Source: Macrocystis pyrifera (taxonomy: Eukaryota > Sar > Phaeophyceae > Laminariales > Laminariaceae). Taken from it: a DNA stretch of 64,000 nucleotides. The position numbers and the translations under genes were made by a program. The notes under the pieces were generated by a model. That model was not told the DNA's origin, ran no database searches, and was given only the letters and a program-made list of their open reading frames with translations. The stretch is from NCBI GenBank assembly GCA_031763025.1, contig JASSKH010000020.1:4495756-4559755 (forward strand), read 5' to 3'. Positions 12,059 to 22,660 of the stretch are shown here, piece after piece (position 1 is the first letter of the stretch; every line of letters begins with the position of its first letter).

Positions 12059-12756
12059 ATTTAAATTAATTAAAAGCTGGCCCGGTACACGAAATATTCG
12101 CCTGCGTATCTGTTGTGTCGCCTTTTGCACAGGATCTGGGATCGGGTCTGTAATGTGTTGGGGTGTGGGACTGAGGCATGAGCAACATCTCTTTTTTTTT
12201 CCCTGGAGAATATGAGTGTCTGGTCACCTTCTTGCTGTTGGCGTCAGTTGTGGATGTGACTAGCTCTAGTTTTGACGAATGCTATCGGATACTTCCTCGG
12301 CGCAGTGCCGCTTATGACGTGTGCGAAGCACGAGTAATTTTTGTCTTGTACTTCTAAGTACGAAGGTGTGGGCTGGCTGGGTCAGCTGGGGTACGGCTGC
12401 AATACTGACAGGATATTGTGGAACATTGTGGTCGCCCTATATATTTACGAGCATACACCAAGGATTACAGAGGATAAAAAAGATTTTTTTGGTAAAGTCT
12501 GCCACTTTAGCAGGGGTCTATAGCCCTATGATTGTCATATTATTTTTCACAACAGCTTTCTGAACAAAAATGGAGGCGTGCCTTAACTTCGCGTCTCGAT
12601 TTATCATATGATGGAGCTTTGCAGCCCTTCTGGGTTGTGTGGAGGCCGAATAAACTCTGCTTCCCCCCAACCGGCGCGGCATTGTCGTCATATCCATTCA
12701 GAGGGATTATTTTTAGATGTTAGCGAACGTCTCTCTTCCACCCCTGTACCTAGGAT

Positions 12757-12775
12757 ATATATATATATATATATA
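12757..12775. repeat. (TA)n microsatellite
   Basis: An uninterrupted run of alternating T and A, about nine units. Confidence 0.9.
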
Positions 12776-12807
12776 CAAGGCTTTCCTTCGGAGTGGGTAT
12801 TCCGTCG

Positions 12808-13043
12808 TTTCTTGTACAAATACATTTAGTTTGGTTGGCTTTGGGCCATGATGCCAATTGCAGTTTTGGTTGGCTTCGGGCTTTGATGCCACTTGCAGTT
12901 ATATTGTAATTGGGGTAATAGCCCAAAGCCAACCAAACTAAATGTTACGACGCCAATTGCAGTTATATTGCCAGTTATATTGCAATTGGGGCAATACCCA
13001 AAGCCAACCAAACTAAATGTATTTGTGTAAGAAACGGTGAAGG
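12808..13043. mobile_element. Small MITE-like element with long terminal inverted repeats
   Basis: The left end reads CGTTTCTTGTACAAATACAT followed by TTAGTTTGGTTGGCTTTGGGC. The right end is its reverse complement, GCCAACCAAACTAAATGTAT... to AAGAAACGG, giving arms of about 42 bp with few mismatches. A third partial copy of the arm lies inside, at about 12920-12945. Internal words CAATTGCAGTT(ATATTG) are also repeated in both directions. At about 235 bp with no coding capacity, this is a MITE or foldback element. No clear target duplication was found. Confidence 0.7.
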
Positions 13044-13478
13044 ATGTAATAATCGCGTTTATTTGTGAATGTAATGTGAAACGTAAGATCGGGTGACGCA
13101 AGAGTAAGAATGGCATTCGTCTAATAATAAGGATAACATCTTTCATCAGTGCGGGGAGAGAGGGGAGTAGTGCATGGTATGTGGATGATATACAACATAC
13201 AGGCTGTTGCTTCAAGGAAGGTTCGGGAAAGAGGGGAAAGCAGCAGTGCCGGCAACGACAACGGTTATGGAAATGTTGTATAGTTGCTGGGCGGCCGCGA
13301 TTTCGATTTAGCCAGCATAGGAGTTTGGATGAGACATGGTATGTAAATAGTCTTCCAGGCTGCTGTAGTAACGAGGCGGAAGGCCCAGAATGTGGATCTG
13401 TCCGCTGTTGAACCCGTTTGGTGTGCGTAGGGAGAAGTAATCGTGATTTTGGGAAATGTGGGAACGATTTGTTGCCTC

Positions 13479-13648
13479 TCATTCGTCCTGGATGGAGACA
13501 ATCTGCTTGGCGTCCTGCTTCGGAATTCCGCGAAGCCCTGGAGCAGGCGAAATGGAAGGGAGTCTTCTTGCGCTTGATGATGATGTCTCCGTCTTTGATG
13601 GTGGAGTCCGTCAGGCGGCAGTTGTAGCACTTGCCACCGACCTGGTCG
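13479..13648 (-). CDS. Last exon of a CxxC zinc-binding host protein, frame-disrupted
   Basis: On the minus strand an acceptor-like TTTACTTCGACCAG is followed by codons reading VGGKCYNCRLTDSTIKDGD, then IIIKRKKTPFHFAC. This gives the pattern C-x2-C-x(n)-G-D-x(n)-F-H-x2-C, a treble-clef-like zinc site similar in shape to PARP-type and LIM-type fingers. Codon use is strongly C/G-ending, as expected for a host gene. After FHFAC the frame drifts. LLQGFAEF reads in a second frame, and PKQDAKQIVSIQDE followed by a stop at 13481-13479 reads in a third. At least two small indels therefore separate the finger from its natural end, through sequencing error or decay. It belongs with the segment at 16258-16522, which has a matching half-finger. 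Confidence 0.55.
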
Positions 13649-13779
13649 AAGTAAACAGGGTGCGCGGGGCGGGAGTGGCGTGCAGGAAATGGCGGGGGAG
13701 GGGGAAGGGGGGGGGGGGGGGTGCAGAGTTCATTATTTGTACTGCTCTACAGCGGCACAACAGCAGTACGTAATCGCTT

Positions 13780-15760
13780 GCTATACGACGGCAGCAGCAG
13801 CAGCAGAAGCAGCAAGTACATAGATAAAACGCAGCAGAAAAACGGCCAAAACATTCTTTTAACGTACCAAAACGACCATTTGGGTGCAAAAACGACCAAG
13901 AAAAACAGTAATCCGAATACATATGAACAATCAGTGGATATTCAGCCAGCATTAGCAGCAGCCGCAACGGCTTCGAGCAGTGGTTGCGGCAGCATTAGAA
14001 ACATCAGCAGCAACAGAAGCAGCAATGGATCGCCGCAGCGTTGGCAGCAGTAGCGGCGTAGCAAAGATATGATAAAAACGAAGAAACAAAGTATGTACCC
14101 TGGTATGCCGCGACCGCAAAAACTACGGAATTTCATTGGCGAAACAAAAATATGTACGCACAAATGACCAGCATGATGTACAACGCAGCAGCAGCACCAC
14201 AGCAGCGTAGCAGCTATATGGAAAGAACGAAGCCCCAAACGAGAAAAAGCAGTACGTACGCAAAATGCAGCAGCAAAATGACCAAAATATTTTTTCCAGG
14301 CACCCAAACGACCATTTAGGTACAAAAACGATCAAGAAAAACAATAATCCGAGTACATGCGAACATCCAGTGAATATTGCGGCAGCATTATTAGCATTAG
14401 CAGCAGCAGCAGCAACGGATCGCCGCAACGTTGGCTGCAGCAGCAGCAGCACAGCAACGATATGAAAAGAAGGAAGAAAAAACACTGTGTACCCTGGTCT
14501 GCCGCAATCGATAAACGTACGGTAATTATTGACGATACAGAAATATGTACACACACGAGTGTAGTAATACACACACAAATCACGTCCAGCATGATGTACG
14601 GCAAGAACGCAGCAACACCACAAAAAAAATCGTTGACGATACAGAAATATGTACACACGCACAAGTGTAATAGGCACACAAATCATGTCCAGCATGATGT
14701 GTACGGGAACAACGCAGCAGCGCCACAAAACGACAAAACGACCAAGAAACACAATTATCCGAGTACATACGAACATTCAGTGAATATTGCGGCACCACTA
14801 GCAGCAGCAACAACAGCAACAGCAGAAGCAGCAACGGATCGCCACAGCGTTTGCAGCAGCAGCAGCATAGCAACGATATGAATAGAAGGAAGAAAAATAT
14901 GAATAGAAGGAAGAAAAAAAGTATGTACCCCGAGTCCGTCCGAAAAGTATATTTTTGGTACCTCACTATAGCCCCGCATGCTGTACGGCAACAACGCAGC
15001 AGCAGCAGCATTAGCATACCAGGTACGTAGCAACAATATTATAATACGAAAAGAACCAAGCTAAAATACGAGAAAAAGTAGTTCGTACGCAAAATGCAGG
15101 AGCAAAACGACCAAAATATTTTTTTTACGTATAAAATAAAACATTTGGGTACAAAAACGTCCAACAAAAACAATAATCCGCGTTGGCAGCAGCAACATAG
15201 CAGCGATATGAAAATAAGGAAGAAGAAAACTATGTACCCTGGTATGCCGCGATCCCAAAACCTACGGAAATTCAGTGGCGATACCGAAAAATGTACACAC
15301 ACAAGTGCAGCATGATGTACGGCAACAACGCCGCAGCACCACAGCAGCAGCAAGCAGCAGCATAGCAAGGATAGGAAAAAAAATCAAGCCAAAAACGAGA
15401 AAAAGCAGTACGTACGCAAAATGCAGGAGCAAAACGACAAAAATATTTTTCACGTATCAAAAAAACCATTTGGGTACAAAAACGACCAATAAAAACAATA
15501 ATCCGAGTACATATGAACATTCAGTGGATAGTGCGGTAGCATTAGCAGCAGAAGCAGCTACAGCATTAGCAGCAGCAGAAGCTGCAACGATTCGCCGCAG
15601 CGTTGGCAGCAGCAGCGTTGGCAGCAGCAGCAGCATAGCAACGATATGAAAATATGGAACAAAAAAAGCATGATGTACCCTAGTATGCCGCCATCGCGAA
15701 ACCTACGGAATTTTATTGACGGTCCGAAAATATGTACACTTCCAGCATGATGCACGGCAA
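13780..15760. repeat. CAG-rich tandem array, unit about 420 bp, five copies
   Basis: The landmark AACGACCAAG (or a close variant) recurs at 13891, 14327, 14737, 15156 and 15481, so the spacings are 436, 410, 419 and 325. Each unit also carries CCATTTGGGTACAAAAACG, TAATCCGAGTACATATGAAC, a CAG/GCA-rich block, GATCGCCGCAGCGTTGGCAG, and AGTATGTACCCTGGTATGCC. The array lies between the two coding pieces of the minus-strand zinc-binding gene and probably fills its intron. Long frames on either strand here come from the CAG content and unit repetition and are not genes. Confidence 0.85.
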
Positions 15761-15857
15761 CAACGCAGCAGCACTACAGCAGCAGCAAGTGCACAGCAGC
15801 AGCAAGTGCACAGGAGCAGCAGGTGCACAGCAGCAGCACTCATGGCGTGGCGCTGAC

Positions 15858-15858
<1 letters not shown>

Positions 15859-15896
<38 letters not shown>
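15859..15896. repeat. CAG trinucleotide microsatellite
   Basis: About 12 uninterrupted CAG units inside the same presumed intron, next to a second repeat of GCAAGTGCACAGCAGCAG words (15775-15840). Confidence 0.95.
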
Positions 15897-15897
<1 letters not shown>

Positions 15898-16257
15898 GAA
15901 AACGAGCAAAGGGGGTACGTAGGGTCACCAAAACATGTACACACAGAAATCGTGTGCACCGAAAATGCACCACAGTAGCAGCAGCACTCACATCGTTCGG
16001 TGCAGCGGTGACGGCGACAGCTGAATCCTCCGTTCCTTCGTTCACGTCCCGCAAACAGTTGTGCATGTGCGCGTTCGCGTGCACTGCGTAAGAGGAGCCG
16101 ACGCAACGCACGAAAGGGAAAGAACGAGCATGGATGAGTCCCAAAAATAATAATAGACGCTTTGAGGTAGGTTTGTATGCAAAAAGGCAATCGAAAACCC
16201 CCAAAAAACGTACTGGCAACAGACAGCATTCAACAATAATAGACCTAAGACACTCAC

Positions 16258-16522
16258 CACTGTCAGCAGTCTCGAGGGAGTACGAGACAGTCCCTTCCTT
16301 GATCGGGCGAGCACAGAACTCGCAGTTGGTTGCCCAATACAGGATGATCCCGCCACCATCGCACATGAGATCTTCGCAGGTGGCGAAGGCCACGTTTTTG
16401 CCACCAGGCGCGGAGTTCTTGGGCAAGTAAGTAAGCGCTGGTCCGTGCACCGGTCGCAAACAACAGTCGGCACCAGGTTGGTCTTTGTCGTTGCCGCTCT
16501 CTTGCCAGAGGGCGAGGACCAC
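16258..16522 (-). CDS. Internal exon of a CxxC zinc-binding host protein
   Basis: On the minus strand the frame reads MVLALWQESGNDKDQPG, then PKNSAPGGKNVAFATCEDL, MCDGGGIILYWATNCEFCARP, IKEGTVSYSLETADS. It ends at a strong donor, GTGAGTG (16257-16251). CEFCARPIKEG is a C-x2-C-x3-I-x2-G half-finger that pairs well in style with the CYNCRLTDSTIKDGD exon at 13648-13479. Third codon positions are mostly C or G. The 5' limit is uncertain, since a TTACTTACTTGCCCAAG acceptor-like site near 16433 could make the real exon start at the Asn-Ser-Ala-Pro stretch. By my reading the donor is in phase 1 and the downstream acceptor in phase 0, so a small exon may lie between them. The function is probably zinc-dependent binding, but no named family is claimed. 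Confidence 0.55.
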
Positions 16523-16652
16523 GCGCCTCTCGACGAGGGGGAGGTGAGCTTAGGGGGCGTGGAGAAGGGAGAGGCGGGGGTTGCAGCACCAGCAGGTTCG
16601 CCACCGACAACAGCAAGCAGCTTGGTCGCCTACAGCTGCATCTAGATGCCGT

Positions 16653-17100
16653 TCGTCGAAGGCGAGACGCCTCTTCTTCTAGGCGTTGTGCGAAGAGCTG
16701 TCTATTGGTTGCAGTTTGCGAAGAAGAAAGAAGAAAGGTTGTTTGGCTGGCTGTTCGACTGTTTCAAAGAAGAAGGGCTGTTTGCGAAGAGCTGTATATC
16801 AGTCGGTCTGTCTGCCAAGAGCTAGCAAGTGACAACGACCTCAAAAATCGTAATTATAGTTGTATTTATATTGATCGTGCTGAATAATCAGCATGCCTTC
16901 TACTCATCGATCTCCATCAACCTCGGCGATGGAAGAATACACTGCAATCATGTAGGGAACTCATCAGCCGATTGCAGCGGGAATCCTTTTCACGGTTCCC
17001 CAGCTTTGCTACTACAGCCCGCGAATCCTTAGTCGACTTTACATACCCCATGTGCAACAGTATGCGTAAACGGTGACATTACGCAACGAAACGCCGTCAT
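16653..17100. other. GAA-rich and TTGCGAAGAGCTG repeats; otherwise unassigned
   Basis: GAAGAAG runs and three copies of GCGAAGAGCTGT-like words occur between 16690 and 16825. The remainder has no recognisable gene. Confidence 0.5.
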
Positions 17101-17369
17101 CACCGGCGTGCATGTGTTGTATTACAGCTACCCACCGAAGTAAAACGTGTCGACTACAGAGCAGCACCAAAAACGACAAGCGTACTCTTGTGAAGAGCCT
17201 TTACTTGGTCTATATTTTGCACTCTCGTTCAGCAGCCTCAACAGCGTTCTAAGAGAAGTAGAATACGAAAATAGTGAACGCCTTGAAAACAAAAGCGTGC
17301 GGAAACGGGCATATTTGTTGAATGAATTGAATGGATCCGTTGGAGTCATTTTCTGTGCAGACCTAATAT

Positions 17370-18185
17370 CATCGGATATCGTCTATTCTCACGAACCCGA
17401 CTTGCTGGTGCATGTTGGAACCACCAAACACGCTTCTGTCATGAATGAACTCCCAGTTGGGGAAGCAGTCTTTGAAAGGGCATCAATAGCACACTAAAGT
17501 CAGAACATTGATGTAAATATGGAGGTCAATGTATGCATGCTGGAACACGTACGAGGCTCGTGCGGAAAAAGCCACAACTGCAGGAAACAATTTAGGTATC
17601 ACAACCAAGTCATATATCTACAGAGATAATATGTTGGCTATCTTTTGTCCGAACGTACACAGTTTTTTCGTCGTATTGTCAACCACGCATACACACCCCG
17701 AGCACGAGTGAACTCGCATGCGGGAAGCGGTGTTCGAAAGGCGTCAATAGCATACCAAAGTCATTATCACCAAATAATTTCCTGGAGACGATTTATACAT
17801 AAAAAAAGCCGGTGCGGAAGAGGGCCAAACCACAGCAGCACAAAGAGGATTATCTCCCTTAACATTTTTTTTATGGAGAGATATTGTCGTCAACTATCTT
17901 TTGTTGTAAGGCACACACATAATTTGGGTGTTTTTCTACTATAAAACACACCTCGGTTACGAATGAACTACCATGCTGGAAGCTGTGTTCTATTGATGTT
18001 AATGCCATAATAAAGTCAGTTTAATAGAGAAAACCGAAGAAGAAGATCTATGCTCCAATAGCTCGTCTGGAAAACGGCATAATTACAACATTAGTACTTT
18101 GGTTTTCTTCCTTTATGGATATTTCGAGATAAAATATCGTTGGCTATCTTTTGATTCAGACCTACTCATACATTCGTCTCAAATC
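17370..18185. repeat. Imperfect tandem repeat, period about 255 bp
   Basis: GGCTATCTTTTG-like words recur at about 17639, 17895 and 18145, with a weaker copy near 17380. TGAACTC...GAAGC.GTGTT and AATAGCA...AAAGTCA blocks recur at 17446, 17709 and 17962. Three to four decayed units are present. Small open frames in this stretch follow the repeat and are not considered genes. Confidence 0.7.
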
Positions 18186-19100
18186 CCACCATACTAATAA
18201 GCTTCGATTATGAGTGGACTCTCATCTCGAGGCAGCCAACACTGGCCACATGGTGAAAATCGCATTACGGAGGCTACCGGTATTGGGATTCTTGAAACCA
18301 GCTCACGGTCCCAAAAACATGTTGCTGAGCACGCTTGGACCTCTAATGGAACACCAGTTTCCGAGTACTTCGGACACAGCACCGACATCTCCACCCAGGG
18401 GTCTGTACGTACGTGGGAAACCAGGCTGAATGCTCCGAAATGTTCTGAGATGAAACCAGAGCGGATGACCCACCCCTTGAAAATCTGGAGAGCACCGCAG
18501 CTAGGGGAGACACTACAGAGATGTCCCAAACATTACGGGAAACCGCGCGTTTGGTCCAGATCGAACAGATGGACAGTTCTCCTCACGAGCCAGCCTCTCA
18601 ATCGCCTTCCAGACAGAGACATACAACAGGTTAGGTACGTATAACGAAGGTCTCGATATTCACTGATGCAACGCTTCCCAGAGAATCAAAAACACGCAAC
18701 TACTGTAGCACCAACAGATATCATGCCATATACGTTTGGGAGTCCATGGCTCTGCAGCTGTCTTCTTCTCGTACACGATGATACCACCAAGCTAAGCCGG
18801 TGAGGGCTCTTTTTGAGATCCTGGCCGGGTTTCCACCCCATAGGAAAAACGATACAAAGTTCATTACGCTGCATGAAACGTCCACTCATGAAACACGTCA
18901 TTACTTGTGGGTGGTACCTCAAACTATTGGGGACTGTAGTCCCTTTTTGAGAACGAACCCGATCAAATTACAAGTAGTTTGACCTAAATGGGGACTGCGG
19001 TCATAAAATGGTTTTTGCTGCAATTCCACCAAAACAAGTCGGTTTCATGTTTATGCGAGTCTCAAACCTGTATGACATGCGGAGGATTCACGTAGCCTTA
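18186..19100. other. Unassigned stretch
   Basis: Overlapping frames on both strands (for example plus 18210-18644, 144 codons, and minus 18194-18529, 111 codons) lack family motifs or a convincing start. I do not call either. Confidence 0.35.
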
Positions 19101-19102
19101 AA

Positions 19103-19220
19103 ATACATAGAATTACGTCAGCTGTGAGTTCGACTGATTAAGTAGTTGATACTCAAGTTTGCAAGCGACGTAATACGTCACGTCTATATCCCCTTCTTAC
19201 TGAATTTTACAAGTTTCAAA
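19103..19220. repeat. Dispersed repeat, copy 1
   Basis: ACGTCAGCTGTGAGTTCGAC followed by TGATTAA.TAGTTGATACTCA and, about 50 bases on, TACTGAATTTTAC. The same series recurs in the same orientation at 21183-21290. The two copies flank the hAT-like element and the sequence around it. Confidence 0.7.
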
Positions 19221-20190
19221 ATTTGCCGATCGGGTGTATCTATATAGACATCTATTGATAGTTTGCCCTAAGGCACACTTAACATATTGAGAATAGCGCT
19301 GAGCTCTGAGGCCCATATTGCTTTTTCTGCTTATCGTTTCGAAACAAAAGAATCAGTCTTTGATTCATTCTTATTTTTTCGTTCGCATGATTTATATCTC
19401 GCCAGGCCACTATTTCGGCTTCACCCTCTGCCCTGCTGCAGGCTTCTACAATGCAACGCTCAAGTCGGGCTTTCTAAATTCTACTACTCGTCAAGACCTG
19501 CACGACTACGCAGACAATGCAACACGTTGATCCCCACCCATACCTGCGGACTCAACGATGATGTCCACACGCACATCCATGTGATAAATTAAAGAAATCT
19601 ATAGACGACTGCAAAGCATCCACCAGTTAAACGATACAACGAAGGCCACCCTGCGTCGTCATTGGTCTCCTCCACCTGGGCAAAGACTCCCTCCACCCAT
19701 TATTTGTCTGATCTCTGAAACAATCCACTCCGCACAAGACATGCCCATCAGTGTGTTACACACGGTTTGGTACACACACCTTTACCTGGTTGCTCTCATG
19801 AAACCGCAGAGTCTCACGCGTACACGAACGAACGTCTACGATAAACATGAACATTTTACATATCATCAGAAAGGCGACAGCTACAGCACGAACAACGCTG
19901 ACTTCTCAGCCCTTGTTGCTTATTGCTGCTATTCCCAAAATTACTTATCATAGCACATACCGGTAGGTCCCACGAGTACTCCTTTCTATCCAAGACGCAG
20001 CAGTATCCGCACATCAGCTCGCCCGATACTACACACGAGGATACCGGTAGTTCATACGAGTTCGAGTGCGTCTTTCTGTCAATGAAACAGCAGTGTCCAC
20101 ATATCCTGCCAATTCACTAGTAAATCCTACCGCGTTTTCTGTTTGTGACCTACATATATATTTTTTGCAATGTCCAGTTGTTAATCGCGA
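19221..20190. other. Unassigned stretch
   Basis: Balanced composition with no recognisable coding region. CACGAGTACTCCTTTCT and TTCATACGAGTTCGAGTGCG near 19970-20070 form a weak 100-bp repeat with shared CAGCAGTATCCGCACAT/CAGCAGTGTCCACATAT words. Confidence 0.4.
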
Positions 20191-20200
20191 GGGGAATAAT

Positions 20201-21026
20201 CAGGGCTTTTCGCGGGTCATGACCCGACCCGCGGGTCGGGTAAGGAAGTGTTCAAAATCTCACGGGTCGGGTCGGGTCGGGTCAAGAGGTTTTCCAATCT
20301 CACGGGTCGGATCGGTTCGGGTCAAGAGTTTTTCAAATCTCACGGTGTCGGGTCGGGTCAGGTCAGAGGTGATGAAAAGCTCACGGGTCGGGTCAGGTTA
20401 TGATCCGCGAGAAACGAGTCACTCGCGGGTCGGGCCAGCGTGACCCGCGAGTTCTTTTCTGCTGACCCGCGGGTCGAACCTGCGCATCCGGCCCGCGGAT
20501 CAAACACTCCAAACACTACCCGCTCTCTTACCCAAAGGTTTTCCTCGCACAAATGCTCAACAATACTCCTTTATATTCTTATTCAAACATTCAAACTCCG
20601 CCAAATCCTTACACGCATGCCCGCATCTACTTATACCCACTACAGCCAGGCCACTTATCTCTTGTGGGCACAAAAATGAATACGAAATTATTTTTGAAGT
20701 TTCGACCCACGGGCCGGATCCGCAGGTGGGACCTGTGGGTCAAGATAAATAGTCTCACTTCTCAGGGTGACCCAACCCGCATAAAACCCGTGTCTCACAG
20801 GTCAATCCGATGGTAACGGGTCGGTTCGGGTCGGGTCAACAGGTTTTTTAAATCTCGCGGGTGGGGTCGGGTCTGGTCGGGTCTACAACCTTTTATTTCT
20901 CGCGGGTCGGGTCGGGTCGGGTCGGGTAAAGAGGCTTTCAAAATCTTGCGGAGTCTGGTCGGGTCAGCTAACTCGACCAGACCCGACGCGAACCGTGAGG
21001 TTTGACCTGACCCGCGACATGCCCTG
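20201..21026. mobile_element. hAT-like non-autonomous DNA element packed with GGGTC repeats
   Basis: The left end CAGGGCTTTTCGCGGGTCA and the right end, read as reverse complement CAGGGCATGTCGCGGGTCAGG, form terminal inverted repeats of about 20 bp. The CAGGG start is typical of hAT elements. Both flanks inside the ends are dense in GGGTC/GACCC pentamers (20215-20500 and 20815-21015), with a plain 250-bp middle. The eight bases outside the ends (GGAATAAT and CAAAAAAT) agree at only five positions, so a target duplication is not proven. There is no transposase coding sequence. Confidence 0.65.
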
Positions 21027-21182
21027 CAAAAAATGGAAAACACGCGAACGGTTCACGAAGCTTGCGAAGTTGACTATCGACAGATCGGTGGAACTAGCAG
21101 CTGACGTGCTTTTTAAGTTTTTTGTAAAAACAACTAACTAATACGGCAGCTGTGAGTTAATATCTTTTGATATAAACTCATG

Positions 21183-21290
21183 TAATACGTCAGCTGTGAG
21201 TTCGACTGATTAAACAGTTGATACTCATCTTTACAAGCTGCAAAATATATCTCGTCTACCTTCAATTGTTACTGAATTTTACGAGTGTTA
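21183..21290. repeat. Dispersed repeat, copy 2
   Basis: This is the same block as at 19103-19220 (ACGTCAGCTGTGAGTTCGAC, GTTGATACTCA, TACTGAATTTTAC). An additional half copy, GGCAGCTGTGAGTTAATA, lies at 21141-21160. It ends just before the B2 repeat of the tyrosine-recombinase element. Confidence 0.7.
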
Positions 21291-21308
21291 TTGTAAGCCG
21301 AACGCGTG

Positions 21309-21487
21309 TTTTGCATCTGACTTTGGAAGTTATCTTATATTAGTGCGCACCCCCCCGCTCGGAGCGAAGGGGGGTGGAGAGAGGGGCGGACCCCCGGGGT
21401 TGCTCCAGTAGCAACCCCCTGCTAACATCCATAAACCTGAGTCAAACTCCATCCCCAACGGGCCACGTCGATCTCTCGATACCAGCC
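21309..21487 (-). repeat. Split direct repeat B2 (outer 3' end of element 1)
   Basis: It matches B1 at 22279-22457 in the same orientation with about 20 differences over 178 bp by hand alignment. Both hold a hairpin (CGCTCGGAGCG flanked by C and G runs, 21347-21376) and GAGTCAAACTCCATCCCCAA. Confidence 0.85.
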
Positions 21488-22085
21488 AACCGACTCGAAT
21501 GACAATACATAGGCGAATACCGGGTAAAAACAAATTACCCACACAACGTATGCACACAACATACACACCAACCACAAGACGCACACATCATATACCACAA
21601 CGATGCCCGTATAATACAGCATAGTATATATATACATGACGTGTACATACCAGCCACAACAGAAAAACGACGCGTAAACAATACGCCGTATGCTTCGCGC
21701 CCCATGCCATCCTCCTACGCATAAACCTCTCTCCTACCATTCAGATTGCTCGCATAATCCGAGTTGATGACGCAACACCACGACGTGTTTACGGAAAGGC
21801 GACAATCACCCCAGCAAGAGTGAAAGAAAAAAGTAAAATACCTGCCACGCCCCCGCGTCATACCAACAGCTGAATTACGGCGTATCGTGCAACAGAACAA
21901 ACCATACAGCGGCTAGTCCCCCCAGCAACCTGCGCAATCTACGACACTCGGACACCAGCAAAGGCGCCCACAAAGTACGTATACCGAACAGCAGTCACTG
22001 CGTCATACTGCGGCTGCGACTAGGTAACTCCCCCTCCACTGACTCCCTCAAAAGCACGGGCGGGTGGGTGGGAAGCTTTACAAGT
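21488..22085. other. Spacer between A2 and B2 of element 1
   Basis: About 600 bp, CA-rich (ACACAACATACACACCAACC-type words) at the left and plain at the right. No coding region is recognised. Some split-repeat elements carry an extra gene at this place, but none is seen here. Confidence 0.5.
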
Positions 22086-22278
22086 CTTTACCGCACCTTG
22101 GACCTGTCTTGACAACCCTGCGTCGCTGCGTCCTCTCGCTCGCGATTCAACTGCTACAGAAGAACTGGTCCCAGGTGCACGTTGGACTATACGGGTACAG
22201 CCACCCGTGTTGATCTAATTGGTCAACTACTCCCGTACATACAAAACACATATTTTCTCGTACCTCGATAGTAGTCCG
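22086..22278 (-). repeat. Split direct repeat A2 of element 1
   Basis: It matches A1 at 27020-27206 with about 16 substitutions and one short indel over roughly 185 bp. Shared words include GCGTCGCTGCGTCCTCTCGC and GTGTTGATCTAATTGGTCAA. It lies directly against B1. Confidence 0.9.
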
Positions 22279-22457
22279 CTTTGCATTTTGCTTTCGAAGT
22301 TGTCTTACTTTAGTGCGCACCCCCCCGCTCGGAGCGAAGGGCGGTGGAGAGAGGGGCAGACCCCCGCGGCTGTTCCAATAGCAACGCTCTGCTCACATCC
22401 GTAAACCTGAGTCAAACTCCATCCCCAACTGGCGACGTCGATCTCTCGATGCCAGCC
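22279..22457 (-). repeat. Split direct repeat B1 of element 1
   Basis: Starts TTTGCATTTTGCTTTCGAAG and ends GATCTCTCGATGCCAGCC. Same content and hairpin (22317-22346) as B2. It borders A2 without a gap, which forms the B1A2 junction expected of a split direct repeat element. Confidence 0.9.
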
Positions 22458-22660
22458 TCCAACATGGAGTTGACTCACGATGCTGATGCCTAAGCTACCC
22501 GTCTCCCCGTCCCGCGCACTTGTTGCGATGCTTTACAACTTCTCTCTTCTTCCACCTGGCTCGCAAAACCGCACCTACGCGCCCCCCCCCATTTGTTATC
22601 GCTTCATACCCGACCCGGGACATTACTCACTTACCCCACTTAGTACCCTGCCCCGGCGGG

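Larger units (their letters stand above)
11201..12800. other. Unassigned stretch with one strong hairpin
   Basis: There are no recognisable coding regions. The hairpin CGGGGGCTTCGCCCCCGG is at 12041-12058, next to an AT-rich TTTAAATTAATTAAAA patch. A (TA)n run is at 12757-12775. Frames such as 11487-11786 and 12321-12563 have no family features. Confidence 0.4.

Noticed and set aside
12826-13482. 218-codon minus-strand frame spanning the MITE-like element
   Set aside because: It runs through the inverted repeats of the element and out of frame with the coding signal of the zinc-finger exon.
16265-16430. Plus-strand exon reading bounded by CAG at 16270 and GTAAGTAAG near 16422
   Set aside because: Splice-like sites exist, but the minus-strand frame has strong C/G-ending codons and a CxxC motif matching the exon at 13.6 kb, so the minus strand is the better reading.
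20215-21015. Telomere-like array of GGGTC repeats
   Set aside because: The repeats run in both orientations within terminal inverted repeats, and the unit is not a usual algal telomere sequence.
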